NCBI GenBank assembly: GCA_002308155.1 | Contig: DBVQ01000093.1 | Span: forward strand, 1,665-6,803 | Source of the DNA: Christensenella sp. UBA1260 | GTDB taxonomy: Bacteria; Bacillota; Clostridia; Christensenellales; CAG-917 | DNA length: 5,139 nucleotides | Direction: 5' to 3' | Part shown: positions 1 through 5,139 of the stretch, piece after piece | How positions within the stretch are numbered: position 1 is the first letter of the stretch | How the letters are laid out: every line of letters begins with the position of its first letter | Translations under genes and position numbers: made by a program | The notes under the pieces: generated by a model | Database searches by the model: none | The model's input: the letters and a program-made list of their open reading frames with translations, nothing else | What the model was told of the DNA's origin: nothing

Positions 1-83
1 GTCGGGAATCCCTCTTCGTCCACCGAGCAAATAAACGCCACTTTTTGCTTTCTTATAAATCCCGCCAATTTATTCTTGTCCAT
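1..83 (-). CDS. Pyridoxamine 5'-phosphate oxidase-like (general stress protein 26-type) protein, N-terminal fragment
   Basis: Only the first 27 codons are inside the window; the rest lies beyond base 1. The visible residues include QKVAFICSVDEEGFP, which resembles the opening of flavin-binding split-barrel proteins of the pyridoxamine 5'-phosphate oxidase-like group: a short helix, then a first beta strand ending in D-x-x-G-x-P. Members bind FMN or related cofactors and are often annotated as general stress proteins; the substrate cannot be judged here. The ATG at 83-81 is preceded by a purine-rich AGGGAG about six bases upstream, which supports the start. The start lies inside the reading frame of the decayed acetyltransferase, overlapping it by 14 bp, so the two were probably co-transcribed. 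The call rests on a short motif only. Confidence 0.66.
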   Translation of the reverse strand, partial: MDKNKLAGFIRKQKVAFICSVDEEGFP

Positions 84-255
84 AGCACTCTCCCTGCTCT
101 CTATTTTCACAGTTTTTTTTGAAACAAATTATTCTGTTTGCTTCCTCAAAGCCCATAGCGAGATGAAATTTTAGACTGTCGGTGTTTTGAAGTTCACAGT
201 CGCTCGCCATCTCTGCCAGCACTTTTGCGTCATCTATAGTTGCTCTTTTAATCAT
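70..255 (-). pseudogene. Internally deleted AAC(6')-like GNAT acetyltransferase remnant
   Basis: The frame encodes 61 residues. The first ~17 (MIKRATIDDAKVLAEMA) look like the N-terminus of aminoglycoside 6'-N-acetyltransferase-like GNAT proteins. They run directly into SDCELQNTDSLKFHLAMGF and EEANRIICFKK, which look like the C-terminal end of the same family (motif B region plus last strand). About 90-100 residues expected in between, including the acetyl-CoA-binding R/Q-x-x-G-x-G/A loop, are absent, so the product cannot be an active enzyme. The join is in frame. Near the end, a run of eight A (T on the plus strand, 113-120) shifts the frame: one more A would give FKKKL and a TGA at 109-107, the usual family ending. 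Instead the frame reads on to TAA at 72-70, inside the next gene. An AGGAG five bases before the ATG (261-265) remains intact. The family assignment is from memory of typical sequences. Confidence 0.72.
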
Positions 256-279
256 AATTTCTCCTGTTTTTAAGCCTTA

Positions 280-1098
280 TCACAAAGGATAAACATTTGC
301 GACTTGTATATCTGCGTATTCCTGTTTTTGGAAGCCGAGCGAGTTGTAGAGGTTGATTGCTATTTCATTGTCAACGTCAACAAACAGCATCATATCTTTT
401 GGCTCATTCTCTTGCAGTGCCTTATAAAGAAGTCTTTTCCCCACTCCGTTTCCACGGTATTCGGGTTTGACAAAAAGATCATAAGGCTCGTTTTCGTCAA
501 AGCAGTGAGTGACGTCAATATAGCCCATCACCACGTCGTCCTTTACGGCAAGGAAAATGTTGAATCTCTTTTTTGCTTCAATCACCTTTTCGCCAACCCA
601 ATACATATCTTTGGTGTGCATTGCAAGATATTGATCTCTATATTTGTCGCTGTAAGGGACTATATCGCTTGTGTCAATGTCAAACTTTTTGTGCAAATAC
701 ACCATTCTCTGTTGTTCAATATCAAATGAGGCGTTCCGCTTTTGCAATGCAACTTTAAACATCGCCCATCTTGGATTGAAAACAAAGTCCGCTTTGAACC
801 CCTTGTAATTGGCTGTAAGATAGTCCAGCATCTCGTCTATTGCCACCGCGCTCCTTGACAGACCGGTGTACATTTCCAAATACTTTTCGTCCTCATAGAC
901 AATGAAAACAAACAAGCCCAAAATATCATCGTTGTCCGTCACGACAAAATAATGATCGGCACTCTTCTTTTGCCAACTGTATATGTCTTTTCCCGCTTCC
1001 TTTTCTGCCACAATATGCGGGTCAGAAAAGTTTATATCGTCATAAAAGCCGTCGATAAAAGAGTCATATTCTTTCAAGTTTTCAATTTCTTTGACCAT
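280..1098 (-). CDS. GNAT-family N-acetyltransferase with an N-terminal extension
   Basis: Predicted to transfer an acetyl group from acetyl-CoA to an unidentified amine in the cytoplasm. The protein is 272 residues. The C-terminal half (about 145-272) is a recognisable GNAT domain: a strand pair at 181-196 (IFLAVKDDVVMGYIDV), then LFVKPEYRGNGVGKRLL with the acetyl-CoA pyrophosphate-binding loop R215-G-N-G-V-G220, and the closing motif AINLYNSLGF at 247-256. The first ~140 residues lack such a loop but have strands and a W-D-like layout (FVVTDNDDILGLFVFIV, 51-67) that could be a degenerate second GNAT fold; this is inference. An in-frame ATG lies further upstream at 1143, but the start at 1098 is preferred because AAGGAG sits six bases before it and the earlier start would lie within the methyltransferase coding region. 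It begins 10 bp after the methyltransferase stop. Substrate unknown. Confidence 0.88.
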   Translation of the reverse strand: MVKEIENLKEYDSFIDGFYDDINFSDPHIVAEKEAGKDIYSWQKKSADHYFVVTDNDDILGLFVFIVYEDEKYLEMYTGLSRSAVAIDEMLDYLTANYKGFKADFVFNPRWAMFKVALQKRNASFDIEQQRMVYLHKKFDIDTSDIVPYSDKYRDQYLAMHTKDMYWVGEKVIEAKKRFNIFLAVKDDVVMGYIDVTHCFDENEPYDLFVKPEYRGNGVGKRLLYKALQENEPKDMMLFVDVDNEIAINLYNSLGFQKQEYADIQVANVYPL

Positions 1099-1103
1099 AT
1101 ACA

Positions 1104-1110
1104 ACTCCTT
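1104..1110 (-). promoter_or_regulatory. Ribosome binding site overlapping the methyltransferase stop codon
   Basis: Read on the minus strand, the sequence is AAGGAGT, six bases before the ATG at 1098. Its first two A residues are also the last two bases of the TAA stop codon of the methyltransferase gene (TAAGGAG). This fixes the start of the acetyltransferase gene and implies that ribosomes ending on the upstream gene can reload for the downstream one. Confidence 0.85.
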
Positions 1111-2470
1111 ATTTTCGTAATAGTCCCACAACCGTCTCGACATGATGTGTCTGCGGGAACATATCGTATGGTTGAATATAGTCTATTTTGTATTTTGAAG
1201 ACAAAGTCTTCAAATCGCGTGCGAGCGTCTGCGGATTGCAAGAAATATAGACGATTTTTTCAAATCCCGCCTTGTTTGCGACTGTTAGCACTCTCTCGTC
1301 GCACCCCTTGCGCGGTGGGTCGAGAATGAGCACACGCGGCTTTTTGCTTTCCGCAATCTCTTCCACATATTTCGCCGCATCTGCGCATACGTTGTTGACG
1401 TTGTCAATTGCAAGATTGTGCATAAGTGCATCCGCGTCATTTGTGGCTTCGGGGACGATTTCAACTGCGGTGATGTGTGCATTTGTGAGGCGCATTGCCA
1501 GTTGGGCTGTCAAAAGCCCCACGCCCGAATACAGTTCGACAATCTCCCCGTCAAAGTCCGCGCCAATCTTATCGCAAACGTCGTCGTAGATGGCGTCTCT
1601 CACCTTGTCGTTTACTTGCAAAAACGAGAGCGGAGACACGACGGCTTTGAAACGACCAAGGTCTTGCGCGCGCTCAGTGCCATACACGAGGTGCACGCTG
1701 TCCCCCATGATGACGTTTGTGTTTTTCGTATTGTTTGACACAAAAATTGTGTAGTCCACAAAATGTCTGTTCAGTTTTTGTGTCAAATAATCGAGTTTTT
1801 CGATATTCTGTGCCTTTGAATTGACGACGAGCGTGAGAGTGAGTGTGTCAAGCATCCTTGCGACTGCGTGTCTTAGATACCCTTTGCCACTCTGCTCGTC
1901 GTAGGCATTGAGCCCACACTCATTCGCCCATTCGCCGACGTCCTCAATGAGATCCGCCGCCCACTGCCCTTGAAGTTTGCACCACTTCATTGGCACAACA
2001 CTGTGCGAGCGTTTTTCAAAAAAGCCGAGAAATACCCTGCCGCTTCTCTTGTTCTGTCCGAAAGGAAGCGCAAGTTTGTTGCGGTACTCCCATTCGTTGA
2101 GGCTTACAGGCAAAGGCACGTTGACGTCAAGTCCGCCCACCTTTTTGAGTGCGCGCTCGACGCACGTTCTCTTCATTTCAAGTTGAAAAGAATGCTCAAC
2201 GTTTTGAATGTCGCAACCGCCGCACTTTTCAAAATACGGGCACGGCGGTTTGACTCTGCAAACAGAGGGTTCAACAATCTCGACAATCTCGCCAAAGGCA
2301 TAGTCCTTGCTCGTCCACGTGATGCGCGCACGCACGACATCGCCTTTGACCGCAAAAGGGATAAAGATAGGATAGACGCCGCACTTTGCAACGCCTTCCC
2401 CGTTTGAGCCGAAATCTATAATTTCAGCGTCAATCACGTCTCCTTTTTCAATGTCAATATCTTTTAACAT
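1109..2470 (-). CDS. rlmD: 23S rRNA (uracil-5-)-methyltransferase, RlmD/RumA family
   Basis: Uses S-adenosylmethionine to make 5-methyluridine in RNA, most likely at the 23S rRNA sites of RumA/RlmCD enzymes. The protein is 453 residues, normal for the family. A TRAM RNA-binding domain covers about 5-67. Four cysteines for a [4Fe-4S] cluster follow as C77-x5-C83-x2-C86 and C164. The Rossmann methyltransferase part has the FxQVN-like SFLQVN at 282-287, SAM motif I VELYSGVGLL at 311-320, VEIVPEA at 336-342 and the LDPPRKGCD motif at 383-391. The catalytic cysteine is C411 in YISCNPQTLARDL, and the general-base glutamate is E445 in the C-terminal HHVE. Every key residue is present, so it should be active. 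The start ATG overlaps the esterase stop (ATGTTAA); only a weak GGAAAAG precedes it, suggesting translational coupling. Which uridine (747, 1939 or both, E. coli numbering) is modified cannot be told from sequence alone. Confidence 0.95.
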   Translation of the reverse strand: MLKDIDIEKGDVIDAEIIDFGSNGEGVAKCGVYPIFIPFAVKGDVVRARITWTSKDYAFGEIVEIVEPSVCRVKPPCPYFEKCGGCDIQNVEHSFQLEMKRTCVERALKKVGGLDVNVPLPVSLNEWEYRNKLALPFGQNKRSGRVFLGFFEKRSHSVVPMKWCKLQGQWAADLIEDVGEWANECGLNAYDEQSGKGYLRHAVARMLDTLTLTLVVNSKAQNIEKLDYLTQKLNRHFVDYTIFVSNNTKNTNVIMGDSVHLVYGTERAQDLGRFKAVVSPLSFLQVNDKVRDAIYDDVCDKIGADFDGEIVELYSGVGLLTAQLAMRLTNAHITAVEIVPEATNDADALMHNLAIDNVNNVCADAAKYVEEIAESKKPRVLILDPPRKGCDERVLTVANKAGFEKIVYISCNPQTLARDLKTLSSKYKIDYIQPYDMFPQTHHVETVVGLLRK

Positions 2471-3654
2471 TCAACTTTTCCGTTAAGTGCTTTCTTATAG
2501 TTTGTGAGGAAGGTTTCAACCCTCTTTTGTCCTGTGGACAAATCAACGCCCTTCTCGGCTTGTTTTGCCACATACCAGTTCATAAGTTTGAGCATATCGC
2601 GGCGTGCAGGCTTGAAAGGAAGTCTCAAAACGTAGCAGTGCGCGGAGTTGTACCACACTTTGCCCACGTTGTACTCATTTTTGACTCCCACTGCGTCGAG
2701 ATGCTTTGCCATACGCTTGGCTTCGCCAAAGCAGAGCGGGTCAGTTGCGCCGCCGTTGTTGTACATCTCCGGGAAGTCAGCGTTCAAGCAGTTGTAAACA
2801 TTGAGTTCGTTGTAGTACTTCCAGTTTCTGCTACCCTTGCGGCTGTTTTGCCCTGTGAAATATCTCACCATGAGCGTGTTTGTGAGCGGTATGCGATACA
2901 TGATTTCCATTGAGAACGCACCGCTGATTGCAATGAGATTTGCAGGTTTTGTCTTGAGATGCGGAAGTTCAAGCTTCTTTTCAAACTCTTCACTTGACGA
3001 TGCGCATCCGATACACGCGGAGAGATGTCCGCCGGACGAGTCGCCCGTCACCGTGATATTGTCCTTGTCAATGCCAAATCTGTCTGCATTGTCAACTAAG
3101 AAGTTGTAGGCGTCAATGCAGTCCTTCAAATCCTCAGGGAACAAAACTCTTGGGCAAAGTCTGTGGTCAATGACTGCAACGACTGCGCCGAGTGCGGCAT
3201 AAAGTCTTGCGTAGCCGTCTCTTCTATGACGATTGTGAATCACCCAACCGCCGCCCGGGATGTCCATGACGCAAGGAGACTTTTCGCCGACAGGATGAGA
3301 TGGATAGTAGATGTCCATAACAAGCTTTTCGCCGTCAATCTCTTTGTAGACGACGTCGTGCTCAATCTTGATTTCCGCATCAAAAGGCGTGCGGCTATTT
3401 GGGAGCGCCCTATCCTCTTCGGCAAAATCAAAGATGTACGCCATGAGCGGATGCAAGTGCATCTTGTGTTCACGTTTGAACTCCTTGCTCTCACGCTTGA
3501 ACTCACGCTTTGTCTCTTTGAGTTCTTGCGCTTTTGCCTTGCGAGCTTCCTTGCCACCCTCTGCTTCCGCATCGTTCAAAATCTGCTTTTTGTTCACGTA
3601 CGGATAGAGAGATTCATTCCAATAGGCTTTGTGAAACTCTGTTTCTTTTTTCAT
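2464..3654 (-). CDS. Alpha/beta-hydrolase fold esterase, HSL-like, with charged coiled N-terminus
   Basis: A probable cytoplasmic carboxylesterase or related hydrolase of 396 residues; no signal peptide or membrane segment is visible. The core starts near residue 100. The oxyanion-hole segment is DIPGGGWV at 131-138; the nucleophile elbow is GDSSGG at 204-209 with Ser206 as predicted nucleophile; Asp305 in GGATDP and His339 in NSAHCY complete a plausible catalytic triad. The GGG oxyanion loop and GDSxGG elbow are typical of the hormone-sensitive-lipase group, but the usual histidine of HGGG is a proline (P133). Residues 30-64 are very rich in Lys, Arg and Glu and contain three heptads, predicted to form a charged helix. 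The start at 3654 is supported by AAGAGGG a few bases upstream. It heads the tightly packed group with the methyltransferase (7-bp overlap) and acetyltransferase. The substrate is unknown. Confidence 0.87.
   Translation of the reverse strand: MKKETEFHKAYWNESLYPYVNKKQILNDAEAEGGKEARKAKAQELKETKREFKRESKEFKREHKMHLHPLMAYIFDFAEEDRALPNSRTPFDAEIKIEHDVVYKEIDGEKLVMDIYYPSHPVGEKSPCVMDIPGGGWVIHNRHRRDGYARLYAALGAVVAVIDHRLCPRVLFPEDLKDCIDAYNFLVDNADRFGIDKDNITVTGDSSGGHLSACIGCASSSEEFEKKLELPHLKTKPANLIAISGAFSMEIMYRIPLTNTLMVRYFTGQNSRKGSRNWKYYNELNVYNCLNADFPEMYNNGGATDPLCFGEAKRMAKHLDAVGVKNEYNVGKVWYNSAHCYVLRLPFKPARRDMLKLMNWYVAKQAEKGVDLSTGQKRVETFLTNYKKALNGKVEC
3463..3525 (-). repeat. Heptad repeat encoding a charged helix in the esterase N-terminus
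   Basis: Residues 44-64 of the esterase read as three seven-residue units: ELKETKR, EFKRESK, EFKREHK. The last two are also similar at DNA level (3484-3504 and 3463-3483, about 17 of 21 bases identical), so a recent 21-bp tandem duplication is likely. With one hydrophobic residue per heptad and alternating Lys/Arg and Glu, the segment fits a single charged alpha helix better than a classic coiled coil. Confidence 0.72.
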
Positions 3655-3668
3655 ATTTTCCCTCTTTT

Positions 3669-3681
3669 CACACTATGTGTG
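3669..3681 (-). promoter_or_regulatory. Leader hairpin CACACATAGTGTG before the esterase ribosome binding site
   Basis: On the minus strand, CACAC and GTGTG pair around a three-base loop, ending two bases upstream of the AAGAGGG ribosome binding site and 14 bases before the ATG. The same element with a single loop change lies at the equivalent place before the phosphofructokinase gene. Position and conservation suggest a translational or mRNA-stability role, or a protein-binding palindrome; the sequence does not tell which. Confidence 0.6.
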
Positions 3682-3693
3682 TTTATTACTGTT

Positions 3694-3817
3694 AAAACTG
3701 CTCAGTTTTGATGCATAACGCGAAAGACGCGCACGTAAGCCACCTAGTGTACAAAGGCGTACACGGTGGCGAGCGCACGTAAATCTGACAAAGTTAGGTG
3801 CAAAACTGTGCGGTTTT
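3694..3817. repeat. 124-bp inverted-repeat-bounded intergenic element (MITE-like or structured repeat)
   Basis: The left end is AAAACTGCTCAGTTTTG (3694-3710). The right end (3801-3817), read on the opposite strand, is AAAACCGCACAGTTTTG, identical at 15 of 17 positions. Each end is itself close to a palindrome (AAAACTG...CAGTTTT). Between them are a small CGCG/CGCG hairpin (3719-3731), a strong central hairpin (3739-3770) and a GCGCACGTAA direct repeat flanking that hairpin. No open reading frame of its own is visible. The element fills most of the gap between the phosphofructokinase and esterase genes, and its right end reaches the phosphofructokinase stop codon (3816-3818). The first ten bases of the left end recur at 5130-5139, where the window stops, suggesting a dispersed family. 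It could be a non-autonomous transposon derivative, a REP-like element or a transcribed structured RNA. Confidence 0.62.
3739..3770. other. Strong central hairpin of the intergenic element
   Basis: GCCACC (3739-3744) pairs with GGTGGC (3765-3770), and GTGTAC (3747-3752) pairs with GTACAC (3759-3764), giving 12 base pairs with a two-base TA bulge on one side and a six-base loop (AAAGGC). It lies downstream of the phosphofructokinase gene but is not followed by a T-run on either strand, so it is not a standard intrinsic terminator. It might still slow polymerase or protect the mRNA end. Confidence 0.7.
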
Positions 3818-5066
3818 ATTTTGCGTATACTTTCTTGAGGCGTGCAAAACGCGGAAGTCCGTTTTCAAGCGGAGCCTTTGCGTCACCTTGAATGAGTGGC
3901 AATGCGTATGCGATGAAGTCGTCGCTAATGTTGTTGCCCTCTTCATTGATCCAGCCGAGCGGAACTTTCTTTTCGGTGTTGGCGGCATACTCAAGTGGCA
4001 TGAGGACGTTCTTGTTGTAGTAGTTGCCCTTCTCGTCAAAATGACGCTCAAAGATGACCATCTTGTCTGTCTCGCCTCTCACTGCCGCGCGGACTGCTTC
4101 TGCGCCTGCTTCAAATGCTTCTTCAACGTCCGTCTTGGATGCCAAGTGTGCGCCGCAACGTTGCATAAGGCTCAGCTCAATGCCTCTTGTCTTAAATCCG
4201 GTCTTCTCTTTGATGAGGTTTGCAAGGATGGATGCAACGCCGCCGAGTTGTGCGTGGCCAAAGCTGTCTCTTGCTGCTGCAGGACCAAAGGATTCGCAGA
4301 TGAGTTGACCGTCTTTGTTGTGGATGCCTTCGGACACGACTGCGATGCATTTGTTGCCGTTCTTTGCACAAACGTTCTTGACGTCCTCGACAAACTTGTC
4401 AATGTCAAAGTCAACTTCCGGCAAATAGATGAGGTCTGCGCCCAAGCCGTTCACTTTTGCAAGAGCTGCCGCCGCTGTGAGCCAGCCTGCGTGTCTGCCC
4501 ATTGCCTCGATGATGCAAACCATTGGCGTGTCGTACACTTTTGCGTCAAGGTTGACTTCCATGACGGTGTTTGCGATGTACTTTGCAGCAGATGCGTATC
4601 CTGGGCAGTGGTCTGTGCCATAGAGGTCGTTGTCGATTGTCTTTGGCACGCCGATGACGTTGATATCCCAGCCGGACTTTTGCATATATTTGGAAATCTT
4701 GTTGCAAGTGTCCATACTGTCGTTGCCGCCGTTGTAGAAGAAATATCGAACGTTGTACTTTTTGAAGACTTCAAGGATTCTCTTGTAGTCTGTATCGTCC
4801 ACGTCTGCATCTTTGAGTTTGTAGCGGACTGAGCCAAGTGCGGATGACGGTGTGTACTTCAAAAGGTCAAGTTCTCTTTGATCCTCTTTGGAGATGTCAA
4901 AGAACTTCTCGTTGAGAATACCCACGATGCCGTGTTCTGCACCATACACTGCGGTGATGTTGTCTTGAGAGAGTGCCTCTGTGAAAACACCTGCAGCACT
5001 GCTGTTGATGACTGATGTCGGACCGCCTGATTGTCCGAACATGCAAGCGCCTTTCAAATTGATCAT
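3816..5066 (-). CDS. pfp: Pyrophosphate-dependent 6-phosphofructokinase
   Basis: Phosphorylates fructose 6-phosphate to fructose 1,6-bisphosphate, here predicted to use pyrophosphate rather than ATP; the reaction is reversible, so it can serve glycolysis and gluconeogenesis in the cytoplasm. The protein is 416 residues, longer than the ~320 of ATP-using PfkA and typical of the clostridial PPi group. The N-terminal GQSGGPTSVINSS (11-23) is the phosphoryl-donor loop. GGNDS at 113-117 has Asp116 where ATP enzymes have Gly, and PKTIDND at 141-147 has Lys142; this Asp/Lys pair is the known signature of PPi use. Asp145 is the predicted catalytic base. MGRHAGW (189-195) and SEGI (245-248) contribute to the sugar-phosphate site. 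The ATG at 5066 is chosen because AAGGAG lies six bases upstream; an earlier ATG at 5087 would put the leader hairpin inside the gene. Monocistronic transcription is possible, given the 161-bp gap downstream. Confidence 0.95.
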   Translation of the reverse strand: MINLKGACMFGQSGGPTSVINSSAAGVFTEALSQDNITAVYGAEHGIVGILNEKFFDISKEDQRELDLLKYTPSSALGSVRYKLKDADVDDTDYKRILEVFKKYNVRYFFYNGGNDSMDTCNKISKYMQKSGWDINVIGVPKTIDNDLYGTDHCPGYASAAKYIANTVMEVNLDAKVYDTPMVCIIEAMGRHAGWLTAAAALAKVNGLGADLIYLPEVDFDIDKFVEDVKNVCAKNGNKCIAVVSEGIHNKDGQLICESFGPAAARDSFGHAQLGGVASILANLIKEKTGFKTRGIELSLMQRCGAHLASKTDVEEAFEAGAEAVRAAVRGETDKMVIFERHFDEKGNYYNKNVLMPLEYAANTEKKVPLGWINEEGNNISDDFIAYALPLIQGDAKAPLENGLPRFARLKKVYAK

Positions 5067-5072
5067 ATTTTT

Positions 5073-5078
5073 CTCCTT
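5073..5078 (-). promoter_or_regulatory. Ribosome binding site of the phosphofructokinase gene
   Basis: AAGGAG on the minus strand, six bases before the ATG at 5066. It decides between this start and the in-frame ATG at 5087, which has no comparable site at a suitable distance. Confidence 0.85.
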
Positions 5079-5081
5079 ATT

Positions 5082-5096
5082 GCACACTTTGTGTGC
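5082..5096 (-). promoter_or_regulatory. Leader hairpin GCACACAAAGTGTGC before the phosphofructokinase ribosome binding site
   Basis: On the minus strand, GCACAC and GTGTGC pair perfectly around an AAA loop, three bases upstream of AAGGAG. The inner 13 bases match the esterase leader hairpin at 12 positions, with the one difference in the loop. Upstream of it lies an A/T-rich stretch (about 5097-5129) in which no convincing -35/-10 pair could be picked. Confidence 0.62.
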
Positions 5097-5129
5097 TTTT
5101 GTTGTTTTTTATTTTAAATTGATTTATTC

Positions 5130-5139
5130 AAAACTGCTC
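5130..5139. repeat. Probable start of a second copy of the intergenic inverted-repeat element
   Basis: AAAACTGCTC at the window edge is identical to the first ten bases of the 124-bp element at 3694-3703, in the same orientation and likewise upstream of a gene carrying the CACAC/GTGTG leader hairpin. Ten bases alone could match by chance, but the shared context makes a truncated second copy plausible. Confidence 0.42.

Noticed and set aside
304..729. Plus-strand open frame of 141 codons opposite the acetyltransferase gene
   Set aside because: It is antisense to a well-supported gene and has no motif or supported start. Similar plus-strand frames opposite the methyltransferase and esterase genes were dropped for the same reason.
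1099..1143. Longer acetyltransferase form starting at 1143
   Set aside because: It would overlap the methyltransferase end by 35 bp and add 15 residues unlike the rest. The start at 1098 has a well-placed AAGGAG.
3739..3770. Intrinsic terminator for the phosphofructokinase gene
   Set aside because: The stem is strong, but on the minus strand it is followed by TTACGTGCG rather than a run of T, so standard Rho-independent termination is not supported.
3694..3817. CRISPR array or attachment site
   Set aside because: There are no regularly spaced repeats with unique spacers, and no tRNA or integrase gene is nearby.
3798..4832. 344-codon open frame on the plus strand, opposite the phosphofructokinase gene
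   Set aside because: It is antisense to a gene with all family motifs. Its product is rich in Cys, Val and Phe with no recognisable domain, and no convincing ribosome binding site was seen before its ATG. It is a by-product of codon bias in the real gene.
5097..5139. Sigma-70 promoter upstream of the phosphofructokinase gene
   Set aside because: TAAAAT-like -10 candidates exist in the A/T-rich stretch, but no -35 box lies at a suitable distance inside the window.

Overview
All six protein-coding stretches in this window lie on the minus strand, so transcription runs from high to low coordinates. Moderate GC, strong AGGAG-type ribosome binding sites, tight gene packing and a clostridial-type pyrophosphate-dependent phosphofructokinase suggest an anaerobic Firmicute, probably an uncultured gut clostridium. 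This is inference from gene style; no taxonomic marker is present.

Layout in the direction of transcription. (1) 5067-5139: leader of the phosphofructokinase gene, with a small hairpin just upstream of its ribosome binding site; the first arm of a repeat begins at the very edge of the window. (2) 3816-5066: PPi-dependent phosphofructokinase. (3) 3655-3815: the only sizeable intergenic region. It is filled by a 124-bp element with 17-bp imperfect terminal inverted repeats, a strong central hairpin and an internal 10-bp direct repeat, followed by a second copy of the leader hairpin. (4) 2464-3654: alpha/beta-hydrolase (HSL-type esterase) with a charged heptad-repeat N-terminus. (5) 1109-2470: RlmD/RumA-type rRNA uracil-5 methyltransferase, overlapping the esterase by 7 bp. 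(6) 280-1098: protein with a C-terminal GNAT domain, 10 bp after the methyltransferase. (7) 70-255: decayed AAC(6')-like GNAT gene that keeps only its first and last parts. (8) 1-83: start of a pyridoxamine 5'-phosphate oxidase-like gene that runs off the window.

The esterase, methyltransferase and GNAT gene form one tightly coupled transcription unit that probably continues into the remnant and the oxidase-like gene. Their joint function is not obvious: metabolism, rRNA modification and acetylation look like convenience neighbours. The genes themselves are fairly ordinary. The more unusual material is the intergenic inverted-repeat element with its likely second copy, the leader hairpin shared by two unrelated genes, and the internally deleted acetyltransferase.
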